Made by a program: the position numbers and the translations under genes
In this document: positions 27,801 through 35,199 of the stretch, in pieces
Layout of the letters: each line of letters opens with the position of its first letter
How positions within the stretch are numbered: position 1 is the first letter of the stretch
From: Hyphomicrobiales bacterium
Lineage (GTDB): Bacteria; Pseudomonadota; Alphaproteobacteria; Rhizobiales; Rhizobiaceae
Length of the DNA: 64,000 nucleotides
Direction: 5' to 3'
NCBI GenBank assembly: GCA_900468535.1
Contig: UBTY01000009.1
Coordinates: forward strand, 62,001 to 126,000
The notes under the pieces: model-generated
Seen by the model: the letters and a program-made list of their open reading frames with translations, nothing else
The model's database searches: none
Told to the model about the DNA's origin: nothing

Positions 27801-29653
27801 GTTGCGCCATGGCGCTCCAGGTCGATATTGGCGCTTCCTCGTGCCTCGAGTTCCATATCGTGAAGGACAACCAGCCGCTCCGAACCGTCGTTCAGCGTGA
27901 CATCGATTTCAAAGGTGCCTTCGCTGACGACATTGAAGCCGAGGTTCTCCAAGAGCGGCACGCGTCGAGATAGCGCCAATTGATCGCCGGCATGGAAAAT
28001 CTTCAGGCAAAGCAAATCCTTGCCGTCCTTGGACCGCGTGTAGAAAGCGATACGGATCTGTTCGCCGGACGCGCAGGCGGTGATGTCATCGAGATCGCTG
28101 AAGGTTTCTTCCGGCGGGAACAGGTCCTGGAAAGCATGGCTTACGGCAATGCGCGGCGCCTTCGGTCCGGCGAGCAATTCGAACTGGCTGTCCCAGCGCG
28201 CCGTGATTGCGCGGATCGCTTCTTCGAGCTTTGCCTGCGGGATGCGCGGTGTCTTGCCGCCAGAGCGACCGATGATGAAATGAACACGCGCAACGCCGCC
28301 TTCCGGAAACGCAGGATAATAAGCGGAGACGCGACCATCATACACCGTCTTCAGATAGGTGCCGATCCGCTCACGTACGATGGAATCGTACTCTTCGCGC
28401 GGCACATAGACGATAACAGAGACAAACCGATCAAAATGATCGATGCGGGGAAGTGCCCGGACGCGTGGTCTGTCCGCAAGATCGTTGATTTGCTCTGCAA
28501 AGCCCGCCAGCAACGTGGTGTCGATCTGGAAGAGATCGTCGCGCGGATAGGATTCCAGCGTGTTATCAAGCATGCGGCCTGAATGGCTCATCGGGTCGAA
28601 GCCGAAGTAATCCTTGACCTTGGCGATCTTCGATCGCAGAAGCGGAATCTCCGCCGCCATGGACGTGTAGGCTGTCGAGGTGAAAAGCCCGACAATGCGC
28701 AGTTCGCCGGTTACGTTGCCATCTGCGTCGAAGCGCTTGATCCCCACATAGTCCATGTAGGCGCGGCGATGCACGATCGACTTTACGTTCGCCTTCGTCA
28801 CGATCAGGAATTCGGGGCCGTCGAGGAAGGCCAGAATTTCCGGCGTTGTCGTGACCGCGTCCTTGCCGGTGCGAAGCACTAGGACGTCGGGATTGGCAAG
28901 AATGCCGAGCCCCGTACCTTTCCCGCGCTCGACCTTCGCATTTGAGCCCTTTCCGGAATAGACGTATTCGCGCATTCCGAGGAAGGTGAAATTGGCATCG
29001 CGCAACCATTTCAGGAAGGCGAGGGCTTCATCACGGTCGGCCTTGCGACGGCTGGCATTGTGCGAAGCGAGTTCGTCGATCACTGTGCCCAGCTTTGCGA
29101 GCATGGGCTTCCAGTCGGAAACGGTCAGTCGCACCTGCTCAAGCACCAATTTGACGCGCTTGATGAGATCTGCGGATTGCGCTGCGGTCAGCGGAGCGAG
29201 GTGCAACTGGATATGGCTGACGCGGTTAGCGGGTTCGCTTGGTTGGTCGGCGGAGTAGAGCACGGCGGTCTTTCCCGGCTCAACGACCAGGATCGGATGC
29301 ACTGCCATGAAAAGATCGCGATAGGTGCTCGTGACCTCACCCATCACAGACTCATACAGGAAGGGCATATTGTTGTCTGTGACCGACAGGATCGAGACGG
29401 CAATGCCATCGGGCTCGACGTTCGCGACGGTCTCTATGCTGATGCGCGGTGCAGTGCCGGTCCAGGAGGAAAGCTCTTGGGCGCAATGGATCGCGGACAA
29501 GGCGAGCATTTCGGGCGTATAGCGCTCGAGATCGTCTCCGCTGGCGCGGCCAAACAGAACCTCTGGTGCGAGGAAGTTTTCTCCCGTCGCCGCCGCGATC
29601 TTCGCGGCGCTTTCGATCTGTTTCTCTCGTTTCGGATTATTTCGAGCAGCCAT
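24878..29653 (-). CDS. NAD-specific glutamate dehydrogenase, ~180 kDa type
   Basis: Catabolic enzyme converting glutamate to 2-oxoglutarate and ammonium with NAD. The 1591-aa length and layout are those of the large bacterial L-GDH180 class (GdhB/GdhZ-type): a long N-terminal ACT-like regulatory region, a central dehydrogenase core with the PVGAKGGFYPKKLP segment near residue 830 and FGGIGTYVKA, then a long helical C-terminal domain. GAGGA lies about 10 nt before the ATG. It is divergent from the PdxY-like gene across an AT-rich 250 bp. In Caulobacter the orthologue GdhZ links nutrition to cell division; whether that applies here is unknown. Confidence 0.96.
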   Translation of the reverse strand: MAARNNPKREKQIESAAKIAAATGENFLAPEVLFGRASGDDLERYTPEMLALSAIHCAQELSSWTGTAPRISIETVANVEPDGIAVSILSVTDNNMPFLYESVMGEVTSTYRDLFMAVHPILVVEPGKTAVLYSADQPSEPANRVSHIQLHLAPLTAAQSADLIKRVKLVLEQVRLTVSDWKPMLAKLGTVIDELASHNASRRKADRDEALAFLKWLRDANFTFLGMREYVYSGKGSNAKVERGKGTGLGILANPDVLVLRTGKDAVTTTPEILAFLDGPEFLIVTKANVKSIVHRRAYMDYVGIKRFDADGNVTGELRIVGLFTSTAYTSMAAEIPLLRSKIAKVKDYFGFDPMSHSGRMLDNTLESYPRDDLFQIDTTLLAGFAEQINDLADRPRVRALPRIDHFDRFVSVIVYVPREEYDSIVRERIGTYLKTVYDGRVSAYYPAFPEGGVARVHFIIGRSGGKTPRIPQAKLEEAIRAITARWDSQFELLAGPKAPRIAVSHAFQDLFPPEETFSDLDDITACASGEQIRIAFYTRSKDGKDLLCLKIFHAGDQLALSRRVPLLENLGFNVVSEGTFEIDVTLNDGSERLVVLHDMELEARGSANIDLERHGATLEEAFLAAFGGIIDNDSFNRLIVSANLSARETSVLRAYARYLRQAGIAYSQDYIANTLDKYPAIAALTFRLFHEALDPKLSEKNRGKKVVELHDRIESALADVPSLDDDRILRRYVNVIDATLRTNYFQRNADGSPKAMLAFKLDPQLIEGLPQPKPFREVFVYGVEVEGVHLRFGRVARGGLRWSDRAEDYRTEVLGLVKAQQVKNAVIVPVGAKGGFYPKKLPVGGNRDEIFNGGREAYKTYIRTLLSITDNISGADIVPPDNTVRLDGDDPYFVVAADKGTATFSDTANALSQEAGFWLDDAFASGGSAGYDHKKMGITARGAWETVKRHFREMDIDIQTTPFTVAGVGDMSGDVFGNGMLLSPKIRLVAAFDHRDIVIDPDPDMERTLAERQRLFNLPRSSWQDFDKSVLSEGAMVISRSAKSVSLTPQAAAVIGIDKTVATPFEIITAILKSQVDLLWFGGIGTYVKAAFETDAEVGDRANDPIRISAEDVRAKVIGEGANLGVTQRGRIAYGLRGGRCNSDAIDNSAGVNTSDVEVNIKIALAAAMHDGRLTRAKRDQLLSSMTSEVADLVLRNNYLQSLAISLTERRGTANGLELARFMNVLEAAKQLNRKVEMLPDETVMTERYAASKPLTRPEIGVLLSYAKIVLFDALAASELPDDPYFAATLAQYFPAKMRKTNAADIGSHRLRREIVATVLANDAINRGGPGFVVSMMDATAAAAPEVVRAAIIARDGFDLTKLWAETDALDGKISGEMQNRIYEEISHVFTVLTRLLLKMQMTKGDMSETIERLRAALKKLQPVFAGQVVPELEARQAEYQNAGVPEKLAAEIAHLLRFVLVPEIMQIAERTGEPLVRSAESYFAVSQTFRIGRLLAAGGRIVTSDHYDYLALARSLDQIASARRDIVVSALSNHGTEKLPVHAWHASDRIKINRIAEELSALSESGDPNLARITVAAGLLTDLARDGMR

Positions 29654-29905
29654 TGAAAATGTTTCCTCACTTCCCTGATTTTCGGGAGATTAGCAGAAGA
29701 TATGGCGGAAAAATCTCTAAAATAACGGTATCAGAGACAGTTTTCGTGCGTTTTTATCGCAATTCTCGCCGGATTCGAAAATGTTAGCACTCGCTAAAAC
29801 CGTCCCGACGTCTTCCGTAAGACAGATCATCTTCTCGTGACGAAGAGTTGACAGTCCAACGGTAAAAAGACGATCAACGCGAGGCCACAAACGGATCGGA
29901 ATGCC

Positions 29906-30781
29906 ATGTCGCAGAATGCCGCAGGAACAGTCATCGTCATCTCCAGTCATGTCGTGCGTGGTTCCGTTGGAAATCGTGCTGCAGTCTTCTCTCTGGAGAC
30001 GCTGGGCCATCAGGTTTGGGCATTACCGACAATCGTGCTGCCGTGGCATCCGGGCCATGGCCGGTCGACGCGTCTGACCTTTACCGAAAGCGATTTCGAC
30101 GCGGCGATCGATGATCTTATCCGCGCACCATGGATCGGCGAGGTGAAAGCGGTTCTGTCGGGCTATTTCGGAAATGCCGCGCAGGCTCGCTCGGTGGCCC
30201 GGCTTGTCACGGCTCTGCGCGAACAGGATCCTGAGCTGCTCTACGTTTGTGATCCCGTTATGGGCGACTTTGGTGGCCTTTACGTTCCGCAGGCAACCGC
30301 CGAGGCGATACGTGACCATCTGATACCGCTAGCGTCGCTTTCGACGCCCAACCGCTACGAACTGTCATGGCTGGCCGGCGCTCCGCTGGAGAGCAACCGG
30401 GATATCATGGATGCGGCACTCTCGCTGGGACCGTCGCGGATGCTCGTTACCTCTGCAATACCCATGATGGCTGGTGGAACGGGGAACCTGTATTTGTCCG
30501 GGCGGCACGCGCTGCTAGCCGAACATCGTATCATCGAAAATCCGCCTAACGGGTTGGGGGACCTGCTGGCGGCTCTCTTCCTCTCGCGCCTGCTTTCAGG
30601 CATGGAGGATGAGAAGGCTCTGCAGCTTGCGACAGCCAGCGTTTACGAAGTGCTGGCGCGCGCAGTGAAGCGTGGCAGTGACGAGCTAACGCTGGCCAGC
30701 GACGCGTCCAGCCTTTCCACTCCAATGGCGATGGTGCAGATGCGTCGTCTTATCCATCCTGCGCAGAAACATCGGCGCTAG
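29906..30781 (+). CDS. pdxY: Pyridoxal kinase (PdxY-like)
   Basis: Ribokinase-superfamily kinase phosphorylating pyridoxal to PLP. The 291-aa protein starts with VIVISSHVVRGSVGNRAAVFSLETLGHQVWALPTI, typical of pyridoxal kinases, then VCDPVMGDFGGLYVP, STPNRYELSWLAG and the anion-hole/catalytic region PPNGLGDLLAALFL. The last reads NGLGD rather than the usual GTGD, with the catalytic Asp kept. A PdxK/PdxY distinction cannot be made reliably from sequence alone. It is monocistronic or loosely linked to the downstream carbonic anhydrase (69-nt gap). Confidence 0.88.
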   Translation: MSQNAAGTVIVISSHVVRGSVGNRAAVFSLETLGHQVWALPTIVLPWHPGHGRSTRLTFTESDFDAAIDDLIRAPWIGEVKAVLSGYFGNAAQARSVARLVTALREQDPELLYVCDPVMGDFGGLYVPQATAEAIRDHLIPLASLSTPNRYELSWLAGAPLESNRDIMDAALSLGPSRMLVTSAIPMMAGGTGNLYLSGRHALLAEHRIIENPPNGLGDLLAALFLSRLLSGMEDEKALQLATASVYEVLARAVKRGSDELTLASDASSLSTPMAMVQMRRLIHPAQKHRR

Positions 30782-30850
30782 ATATCGGGCAGCTGTCATT
30801 CTAAAGTGTGGCGGTTGATATTGTCGGGTCCTGACTATAAGCGGAGAGCT

Positions 30851-31492
30851 ATGCTGCGTTTTCCAAATACCCTTCTAGACGGCTATCGAAACTTCATGAA
30901 CGGCCGCTATGCCGATGCCCGCGACCGATACAAGACGTTGGCTGAGAATGGTCAAAGCCCGAGCACGCTGGTCGTTGCCTGTTCGGACTCCCGGGCAGCC
31001 CCGGAGCTGATCTTCGATTCAGGGCCAGGCGAGCTCTTTGTTGTCCGCAACGTTGCCAACATGGTTCCGCCCTACGAACCGGACGGTCATTTCCATGCGA
31101 CCTCAGCGGCGCTGGAGTTCGCCGTTCAGGCTTTGAAGGTGTCGGATATCGTCGTGATGGGTCACGGCCGTTGCGGTGGTATCCGCGCGGCACTCGATCC
31201 GGACGCCGAGCCGCTTTCACCCGGCGACTTCATCGGGCGCTGGATGTCGCTTGTGCGGCCTGCTGCCGAGCAGATTCAGAGCAATGACGTGATGACGCCG
31301 GTTGAGCGCCAGACGGCGCTGGAACGCGTGTCGATCCGCAACTCGATCGAGAATTTGCGGACGTTTCCCAATATCAAGGCGCTGGAAGACGCTGGGCAGA
31401 TCCAGTTGCATGGAGCCTGGTTCGATATTTCGACCGGCGAGCTCTGGGTAATGGACGCAGAGACCCGCGACTTCATTCGTCCGGAAATCTGA
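30851..31492 (+). CDS. Beta-class carbonic anhydrase
   Basis: Zinc enzyme that interconverts CO2 and bicarbonate. The 213-aa protein has the ligand set of beta-CAs: C44 and the Asp/Arg dyad in ACSDSR (43-48), then H105 and C108 in GHGRCGG. Length and motif spacing are standard. The ATG at 30851 is preferred since it follows GGAGAG closely; an upstream start at 30806 would add 15 residues lacking family similarity. Cytoplasmic, no signal peptide. Confidence 0.94.
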   Translation: MLRFPNTLLDGYRNFMNGRYADARDRYKTLAENGQSPSTLVVACSDSRAAPELIFDSGPGELFVVRNVANMVPPYEPDGHFHATSAALEFAVQALKVSDIVVMGHGRCGGIRAALDPDAEPLSPGDFIGRWMSLVRPAAEQIQSNDVMTPVERQTALERVSIRNSIENLRTFPNIKALEDAGQIQLHGAWFDISTGELWVMDAETRDFIRPEI

Positions 31493-31498
31493 CAAGAG

Positions 31499-31523
31499 GC
31501 GCGTCGAGATCGTCCCGACGCGC
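31499..31523. terminator. Hairpin between carbonic anhydrase and transglycosylase genes
   Basis: A perfect 8-bp stem GCGCGTCG/CGACGCGC with a 9-nt loop lies in the 41-nt gap between convergent genes, followed on the plus strand by only TTT. It is a probable shared terminator. Confidence 0.5.
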
Positions 31524-31533
31524 TTTGCGAACA

Positions 31534-32355
31534 TCAGTTCGCGTCGATCTGCTGACCGATATAGGCGATTGCTTGCTGATAAACCGTCGCGGCGTTCCAG
31601 CCTGCGATGGCCGTGAAGTTCGGCTCACCCGGCTGATAGCCGGCGCCGGGCTGCCAGCCGTGGCCCTTCAGGAAGTTCGCCGTAGACGCGAGCGCGTCTG
31701 CACGTGAACCAACCATGTCGACACGTCCGTCGCCATCACCATCCGCACCGTAAAGAACGACGTTGCGGGGCAGGAACTGCGTCTGGCCGATTTCACCATG
31801 CGCGGCACCGCGGGCCTGCGGGTTAAGGAAACCTTCGGACACCAACTGCAGAGCGGCGTAGAGCTGGTCGGTAAAATAGTCGGAACGGCGGCAGTCGTAG
31901 GCGAGGGTCGAAACGGCAGACATGGTGTGCTGATTGCCCATGTAGCTGCCGAAGCCTGTTTCCATGCCCCAGATTGCGATCAGCGGGCCGGCGGGAACAC
32001 CGAAGCGGCGCTCGATCGTTGCGAAGAGCTGTGCGTTCGCACGCTTCATGGACTTGCCGCGCGTGATGATCGCAGCACCCCCGCGCTTCTGCATGAAGGC
32101 ATCGAAGGAAAGCTTGAAGCTCTTTTGACCGCGATCGGCGGCAATGGTCGGACGATTGTAGACGACGTTGGCAAATGCCTTGTCGAGTACGGAACGGTTC
32201 ACACCGTTGGCTGCAGCTTCCTGCTTGAAGGCAACAACCCAGTCATCGAAGCCTGCGCCGGTATTGCCGCACTGTGCCGCCTTGGCCGCTGCCGGAACGA
32301 CGTGGAAAATGGAGGCAGCCGCTATCGTGGCTAACAAAAGTCTCTTTATATGCAT
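31534..32355 (-). CDS. Lytic murein transglycosylase, MltB-like
   Basis: Periplasmic enzyme cleaving the glycan strand of peptidoglycan to 1,6-anhydro products. The 273-aa product has a signal peptide (MHIKRLLLATIAAASIFHVVPAAAKA) without a lipobox, so a soluble form is expected. The MltB-type core follows: FDAFMQKRGGAAIITRGKSM, AIWGMETGFGSYMGN with catalytic Glu132, GEIGQTQFLPRNVV, and DGDGRVDM. The ATG at 32355 is chosen because it starts the signal peptide; an ATG at 32391 would place 12 hydrophilic residues before it. No C-terminal peptidoglycan-binding domain is present. Confidence 0.9.
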   Translation of the reverse strand: MHIKRLLLATIAAASIFHVVPAAAKAAQCGNTGAGFDDWVVAFKQEAAANGVNRSVLDKAFANVVYNRPTIAADRGQKSFKLSFDAFMQKRGGAAIITRGKSMKRANAQLFATIERRFGVPAGPLIAIWGMETGFGSYMGNQHTMSAVSTLAYDCRRSDYFTDQLYAALQLVSEGFLNPQARGAAHGEIGQTQFLPRNVVLYGADGDGDGRVDMVGSRADALASTANFLKGHGWQPGAGYQPGEPNFTAIAGWNAATVYQQAIAYIGQQIDAN

Positions 32356-32469
32356 GGAGATACCCCGATCCCGATCTACCCAGCCAGGCACAGGCTAAAC
32401 CCGACGCGTGGCGACATTGTCACGGCAACTCTTGCAAGCCTGGAAAACGGTTTTGATTCCGCGCCTGAA

Positions 32470-32497
32470 ATAAGCCCGATCTTAAGACCGGGCTTAT
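32470..32497 (-). terminator. Terminator of asd
   Basis: A 9-bp stem ATAAGCCCG/CGGGCTTAT with a 10-nt loop lies 22 nt beyond the asd stop on the minus strand, followed by a short TTT. A T6 run also precedes the stem. Confidence 0.6.
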
Positions 32498-32519
32498 CAA
32501 GGCATGGTTAAAAAATCGT

Positions 32520-33554
32520 TCAAGCAGCCTGCTTGCGCGGCTTTACGAGGCCACGATTTACCAACAGCTCGGCAATCTGAATTGCATTCAGGGCCGCGCC
32601 CTTGCGCAGGTTGTCGGAGACCACCCACATGTTCAGGCCATTTTCGATCGTCGAGTCCTCGCGAATGCGCGAGATGAAAGTCGCGTCTTCGCCGGCGGAT
32701 TCGTAAGGCGTGATGTAGCCGCCGTTCTCGTGCTTATCGATGACCTGGCAGCCGGGTGCTTCGCGAAGAATATCGCGCGCCTGATCCGCAGTGATTTCGT
32801 TCTCGAACTCGATGTTCACGGATTCAGAGTGGCCGATGAAGACCGGAACGCGCACTGCGGTGCAGGTTACCTTGATCTTCGGATCAAGCATCTTCTTGGT
32901 CTCGGCGAGAACCTTCCACTCTTCCTTGGTATAGCCATCTTCCATGAACGAATCGATGTGCGGGATGACGTTGAAAGCGATGCGCTTGGTGAACTTCTTG
33001 TTCTCGATCGGATCGGCGACAAATACCGCGCGGGTCTGATTGAAGAGTTCGTCCATGCCGTCCTTGCCAGCGCCGGATACCGACTGGTAGGTCGACACGA
33101 CGACGCGCTTGATCTTTGCGAAATCGTGGAGCGGCTTCAAGGCGACGACGAGCTGCGCGGTCGAGCAGTTCGGGTTTGCAATGATGTTGCGCTTCGTGAA
33201 CTGCGTGATGGCGTCCGGGTTGACCTCCGGCACGATCAGCGGCACGTCGGCGTCGTAGCGCCATGCGGACGAGTTATCAATCACGACGCAGCCCTGCGCG
33301 CCGATCTTGGGCGACCACTTCTTGGAGACCTCGCCGCCGGCGGACATCAGGCAGATGTCGGTGTCGGAGAAATCGTAGTTCTCGAGATTGGCGACCTTCA
33401 GCGTCTTGTCGCCATAGGAAACCGTAGTTCCCTGCGATCGGGCTGATGCCAGCGCTACAACTTCATCTACGGGGAAACCACGTTCCGAAAGGATGTTGAG
33501 CATCTCTCTGCCCACATTTCCGGTCGCTCCCGCTACTGCAACTTTAAAACCCAT
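32520..33554 (-). CDS. asd: Aspartate-semialdehyde dehydrogenase
   Basis: Reduces aspartyl phosphate to the semialdehyde for lysine/diaminopimelate, threonine and methionine synthesis. The 344-aa protein has the NADP-binding start VAVAGATGNVGREML, VIDNSSAWRY, the catalytic cysteine C130 in ANPNCSTAQLV, and the later active-site stretch TAVRVPVFIGHSESVNIEF. Length is normal. It appears monocistronic, with a terminator just downstream and a 320-bp gap upstream. Confidence 0.96.
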   Translation of the reverse strand: MGFKVAVAGATGNVGREMLNILSERGFPVDEVVALASARSQGTTVSYGDKTLKVANLENYDFSDTDICLMSAGGEVSKKWSPKIGAQGCVVIDNSSAWRYDADVPLIVPEVNPDAITQFTKRNIIANPNCSTAQLVVALKPLHDFAKIKRVVVSTYQSVSGAGKDGMDELFNQTRAVFVADPIENKKFTKRIAFNVIPHIDSFMEDGYTKEEWKVLAETKKMLDPKIKVTCTAVRVPVFIGHSESVNIEFENEITADQARDILREAPGCQVIDKHENGGYITPYESAGEDATFISRIREDSTIENGLNMWVVSDNLRKGAALNAIQIAELLVNRGLVKPRKQAA

Positions 33555-33667
33555 TTCTCAAGCTCTCTTTCTCTTCTCTCCTCTTGTCCGGTGAGGGGGA
33601 AAGCGGCGAATGGATCGCGGCTTCCTGTCCCCAGCCGGGCCGGGGAGAGAGCGGCAGGCCAGAGACG

Positions 33668-33787
33668 TCAGACGGTTTTCGTCGTCGTTTTGGCCTTGGT
33701 TTTGGAAGAAACCGGAACGGCAATATCCATCCCGGCATCTTGTGCCCGGTCATTGCTCATAGCAATGGCGTGTTCGTCGCGAACCAT
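33668..33787 (-). CDS. Putative 39-aa small protein upstream of asd
   Basis: This minus-strand ORF starts with ATG preceded by AAGGA at 5-nt spacing, a good ribosome-binding site. The product begins MVRDEHAIAMSNDRAQDAGM and ends with a lysine/threonine-rich tail (SSKTKAKTTTKTV). It shows no signal peptide or membrane segment. It lies between opgC and asd, in a 320-bp stretch (33555-33874) that otherwise holds no recognisable gene. The rest of that stretch contains purine/pyrimidine-rich sequence near 33560-33660 that may be a decayed intergenic repeat. I do not recognise the protein, and expression is unproven. Confidence 0.4.
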   Translation of the reverse strand: MVRDEHAIAMSNDRAQDAGMDIAVPVSSKTKAKTTTKTV

Positions 33788-33874
33788 GGATATTCCTTTT
33801 CCAACGCTGCTCATAAAAGGTTTTGACCAAGAGTCAAGAATTTTGCGCCGCGACGCCGTCCAACGTCGCCCTTC

Positions 33875-35101
33875 TCACTTCCGTTTCATATCCTGCATAT
33901 GGCTGGCGCGAACCGGCACCGGCTGCATCCCGCGATGGGCCAGTTGCGGACGATCTGCCCGCCCAAGCTTGCGCTTGCGCTCTAGGTGGTATGCATAGGC
34001 AAACTGCAACGCGATGCCGAGGACGACGAAGATCGGGCCAACGATCTGGTCTCGGTTGTTGATGTAAAGGATGACCTGCCCGACCATCGCGAGAATGGTG
34101 CCGGCGACGAAGATGTTCAGAGAATGGCGACCGAAGACGACCAACGGATTGTTCTCGGAGCGGCGCAGAAGCTGGGACAGTGCCGGAATGTTGATCACGA
34201 GGTAGGCAAGTGCCAGGACGTGAAGCAGACGCGGCAGCGACAGGAACGTCTTGTCGAAGCCCGTGAGGACAGGAGGTAGGCCCAGGGACGCGAGAGCGTT
34301 TCCAAGGGCCCAATACTGACCGACCACCCAGACGAAGGACAGCGCGACATAGCTTGCCGACAGAAGCATCAGGAGAGGATGCGTGGGAAGCTTTCCGCCA
34401 TTGCGAACATGCATCATGCCGACGATGCCGATCGTGAACAGGAACTGCCAGGACAGCGGGTTGAGGAACCAGTAACCCTCGATCAACGTGTTGTGAGGCG
34501 CAATCTCGAAGATGCCTGCGGCCAGCCAGACGCTTGCCGACACCACCAGGGCCAGGAGAGGGCTCCGCGCGTTCAGCAGCAGCACGATCGGTACGATCAA
34601 CATCAGTGCGCCGTACATTGGCAGGATGTTGTTGTAGCCGATCTGATGCCCCAACAGCAGAAGCGAGGGGATTCCGGCCTGCAGGTTTGTGAGGACCGCA
34701 AGGATATTGATCTCACATAGCAGACCCGGTCGGTGGAATATCCAGGCGCCCGTCAGGAAGAGCGCAAGGGTCATGAACGTCGTGATCATGTGCGCGAGGT
34801 AGAGAGTGAAGGCACGCTTGGCGGCTTTTTTCGCCGTTACCAGCCATGAGGCAACCTCGAAGCGGGCGCCGTAGGCAAGTCCGACCGCAATCCCGGAAAT
34901 CAGCACAAAGGCTTCGGCCGCATCGGAGAAGCCGAAGTTCTTGGTCGTGAGGTTCTCGAAAATCTGGCCGGGGACGTGGTTGATGAAGATCGTTATCAGC
35001 GCGAGGCCGCGAAGAACATCCAAACGCGTGTCGCGCTTCCGGTTACCGGCGGTCGCAACGCTCGCCTTCCCGACATGATGAGTGTCTGGCCGTGATAACA
35101 T
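33875..35101 (-). CDS. opgC: OpgC-like membrane acyltransferase
   Basis: A 408-aa polytopic inner-membrane protein with about ten predicted helices, of the OpgC family (related to acyltransferase-3 proteins). It starts RDTRLDVLRGLALITIFINHVPGQIFENLT, an OpgC hallmark containing the conserved His. In Rhodobacter OpgC, and the Brucella homologue Cgm, the protein adds succinyl groups to osmoregulated periplasmic glucans. It lies just downstream of ndvB, which makes that glucan, so it very probably substitutes cyclic beta-1,2-glucan. The ATG at 35101 is chosen for the AGGAG close upstream. The acyl group transferred is inferred. Confidence 0.85.
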   Translation of the reverse strand: MLSRPDTHHVGKASVATAGNRKRDTRLDVLRGLALITIFINHVPGQIFENLTTKNFGFSDAAEAFVLISGIAVGLAYGARFEVASWLVTAKKAAKRAFTLYLAHMITTFMTLALFLTGAWIFHRPGLLCEINILAVLTNLQAGIPSLLLLGHQIGYNNILPMYGALMLIVPIVLLLNARSPLLALVVSASVWLAAGIFEIAPHNTLIEGYWFLNPLSWQFLFTIGIVGMMHVRNGGKLPTHPLLMLLSASYVALSFVWVVGQYWALGNALASLGLPPVLTGFDKTFLSLPRLLHVLALAYLVINIPALSQLLRRSENNPLVVFGRHSLNIFVAGTILAMVGQVILYINNRDQIVGPIFVVLGIALQFAYAYHLERKRKLGRADRPQLAHRGMQPVPVRASHMQDMKRK

Positions 35102-35132
35102 GAACCTCTCCTGCTTTCCGTCTTGCAAACGC

Positions 35133-35168
35133 CGTTGCGGCCAAAAGGTTTCCCTCTTGGCCGCAACG
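35133..35168 (-). promoter_or_regulatory. Strong 16-bp hairpin between ndvB and opgC
   Basis: The minus-strand RNA can fold a 12-bp perfect stem (CGTTGCGGCCAA/TTGGCCGCAACG) extended by a G-U and three further pairs to a GAAA tetraloop. It lies 31 nt after the ndvB stop and 31 nt before the opgC ATG. No U-tract follows. It likely acts as an mRNA 3'-stabilising or processing structure that sets different levels for the two genes. Confidence 0.6.
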
Positions 35169-35199
35169 AAACGCCGGATGGTAAGCTTGAGAATGCTGG

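Noticed and set aside
29784..29797. TTAGCACTC followed by GCTAA upstream of gdh, like half a CIRCE heat-shock operator
   Set aside because: The second half GAGTGCTAA at 9-nt spacing is absent, and neither neighbouring gene is a chaperone.
30815..30841. TTGATA / TATAAG as a promoter for the carbonic anhydrase gene
   Set aside because: Spacing is only 15 bp, and the predicted start would fall 2-3 nt before the ATG, removing the ribosome-binding site.
33560..33660. Purine/pyrimidine-rich GC stretch as a rhizobial palindromic repeat
   Set aside because: It resembles the style of dispersed intergenic repeats, but no clean symmetrical arms or second copy could be found in this window.
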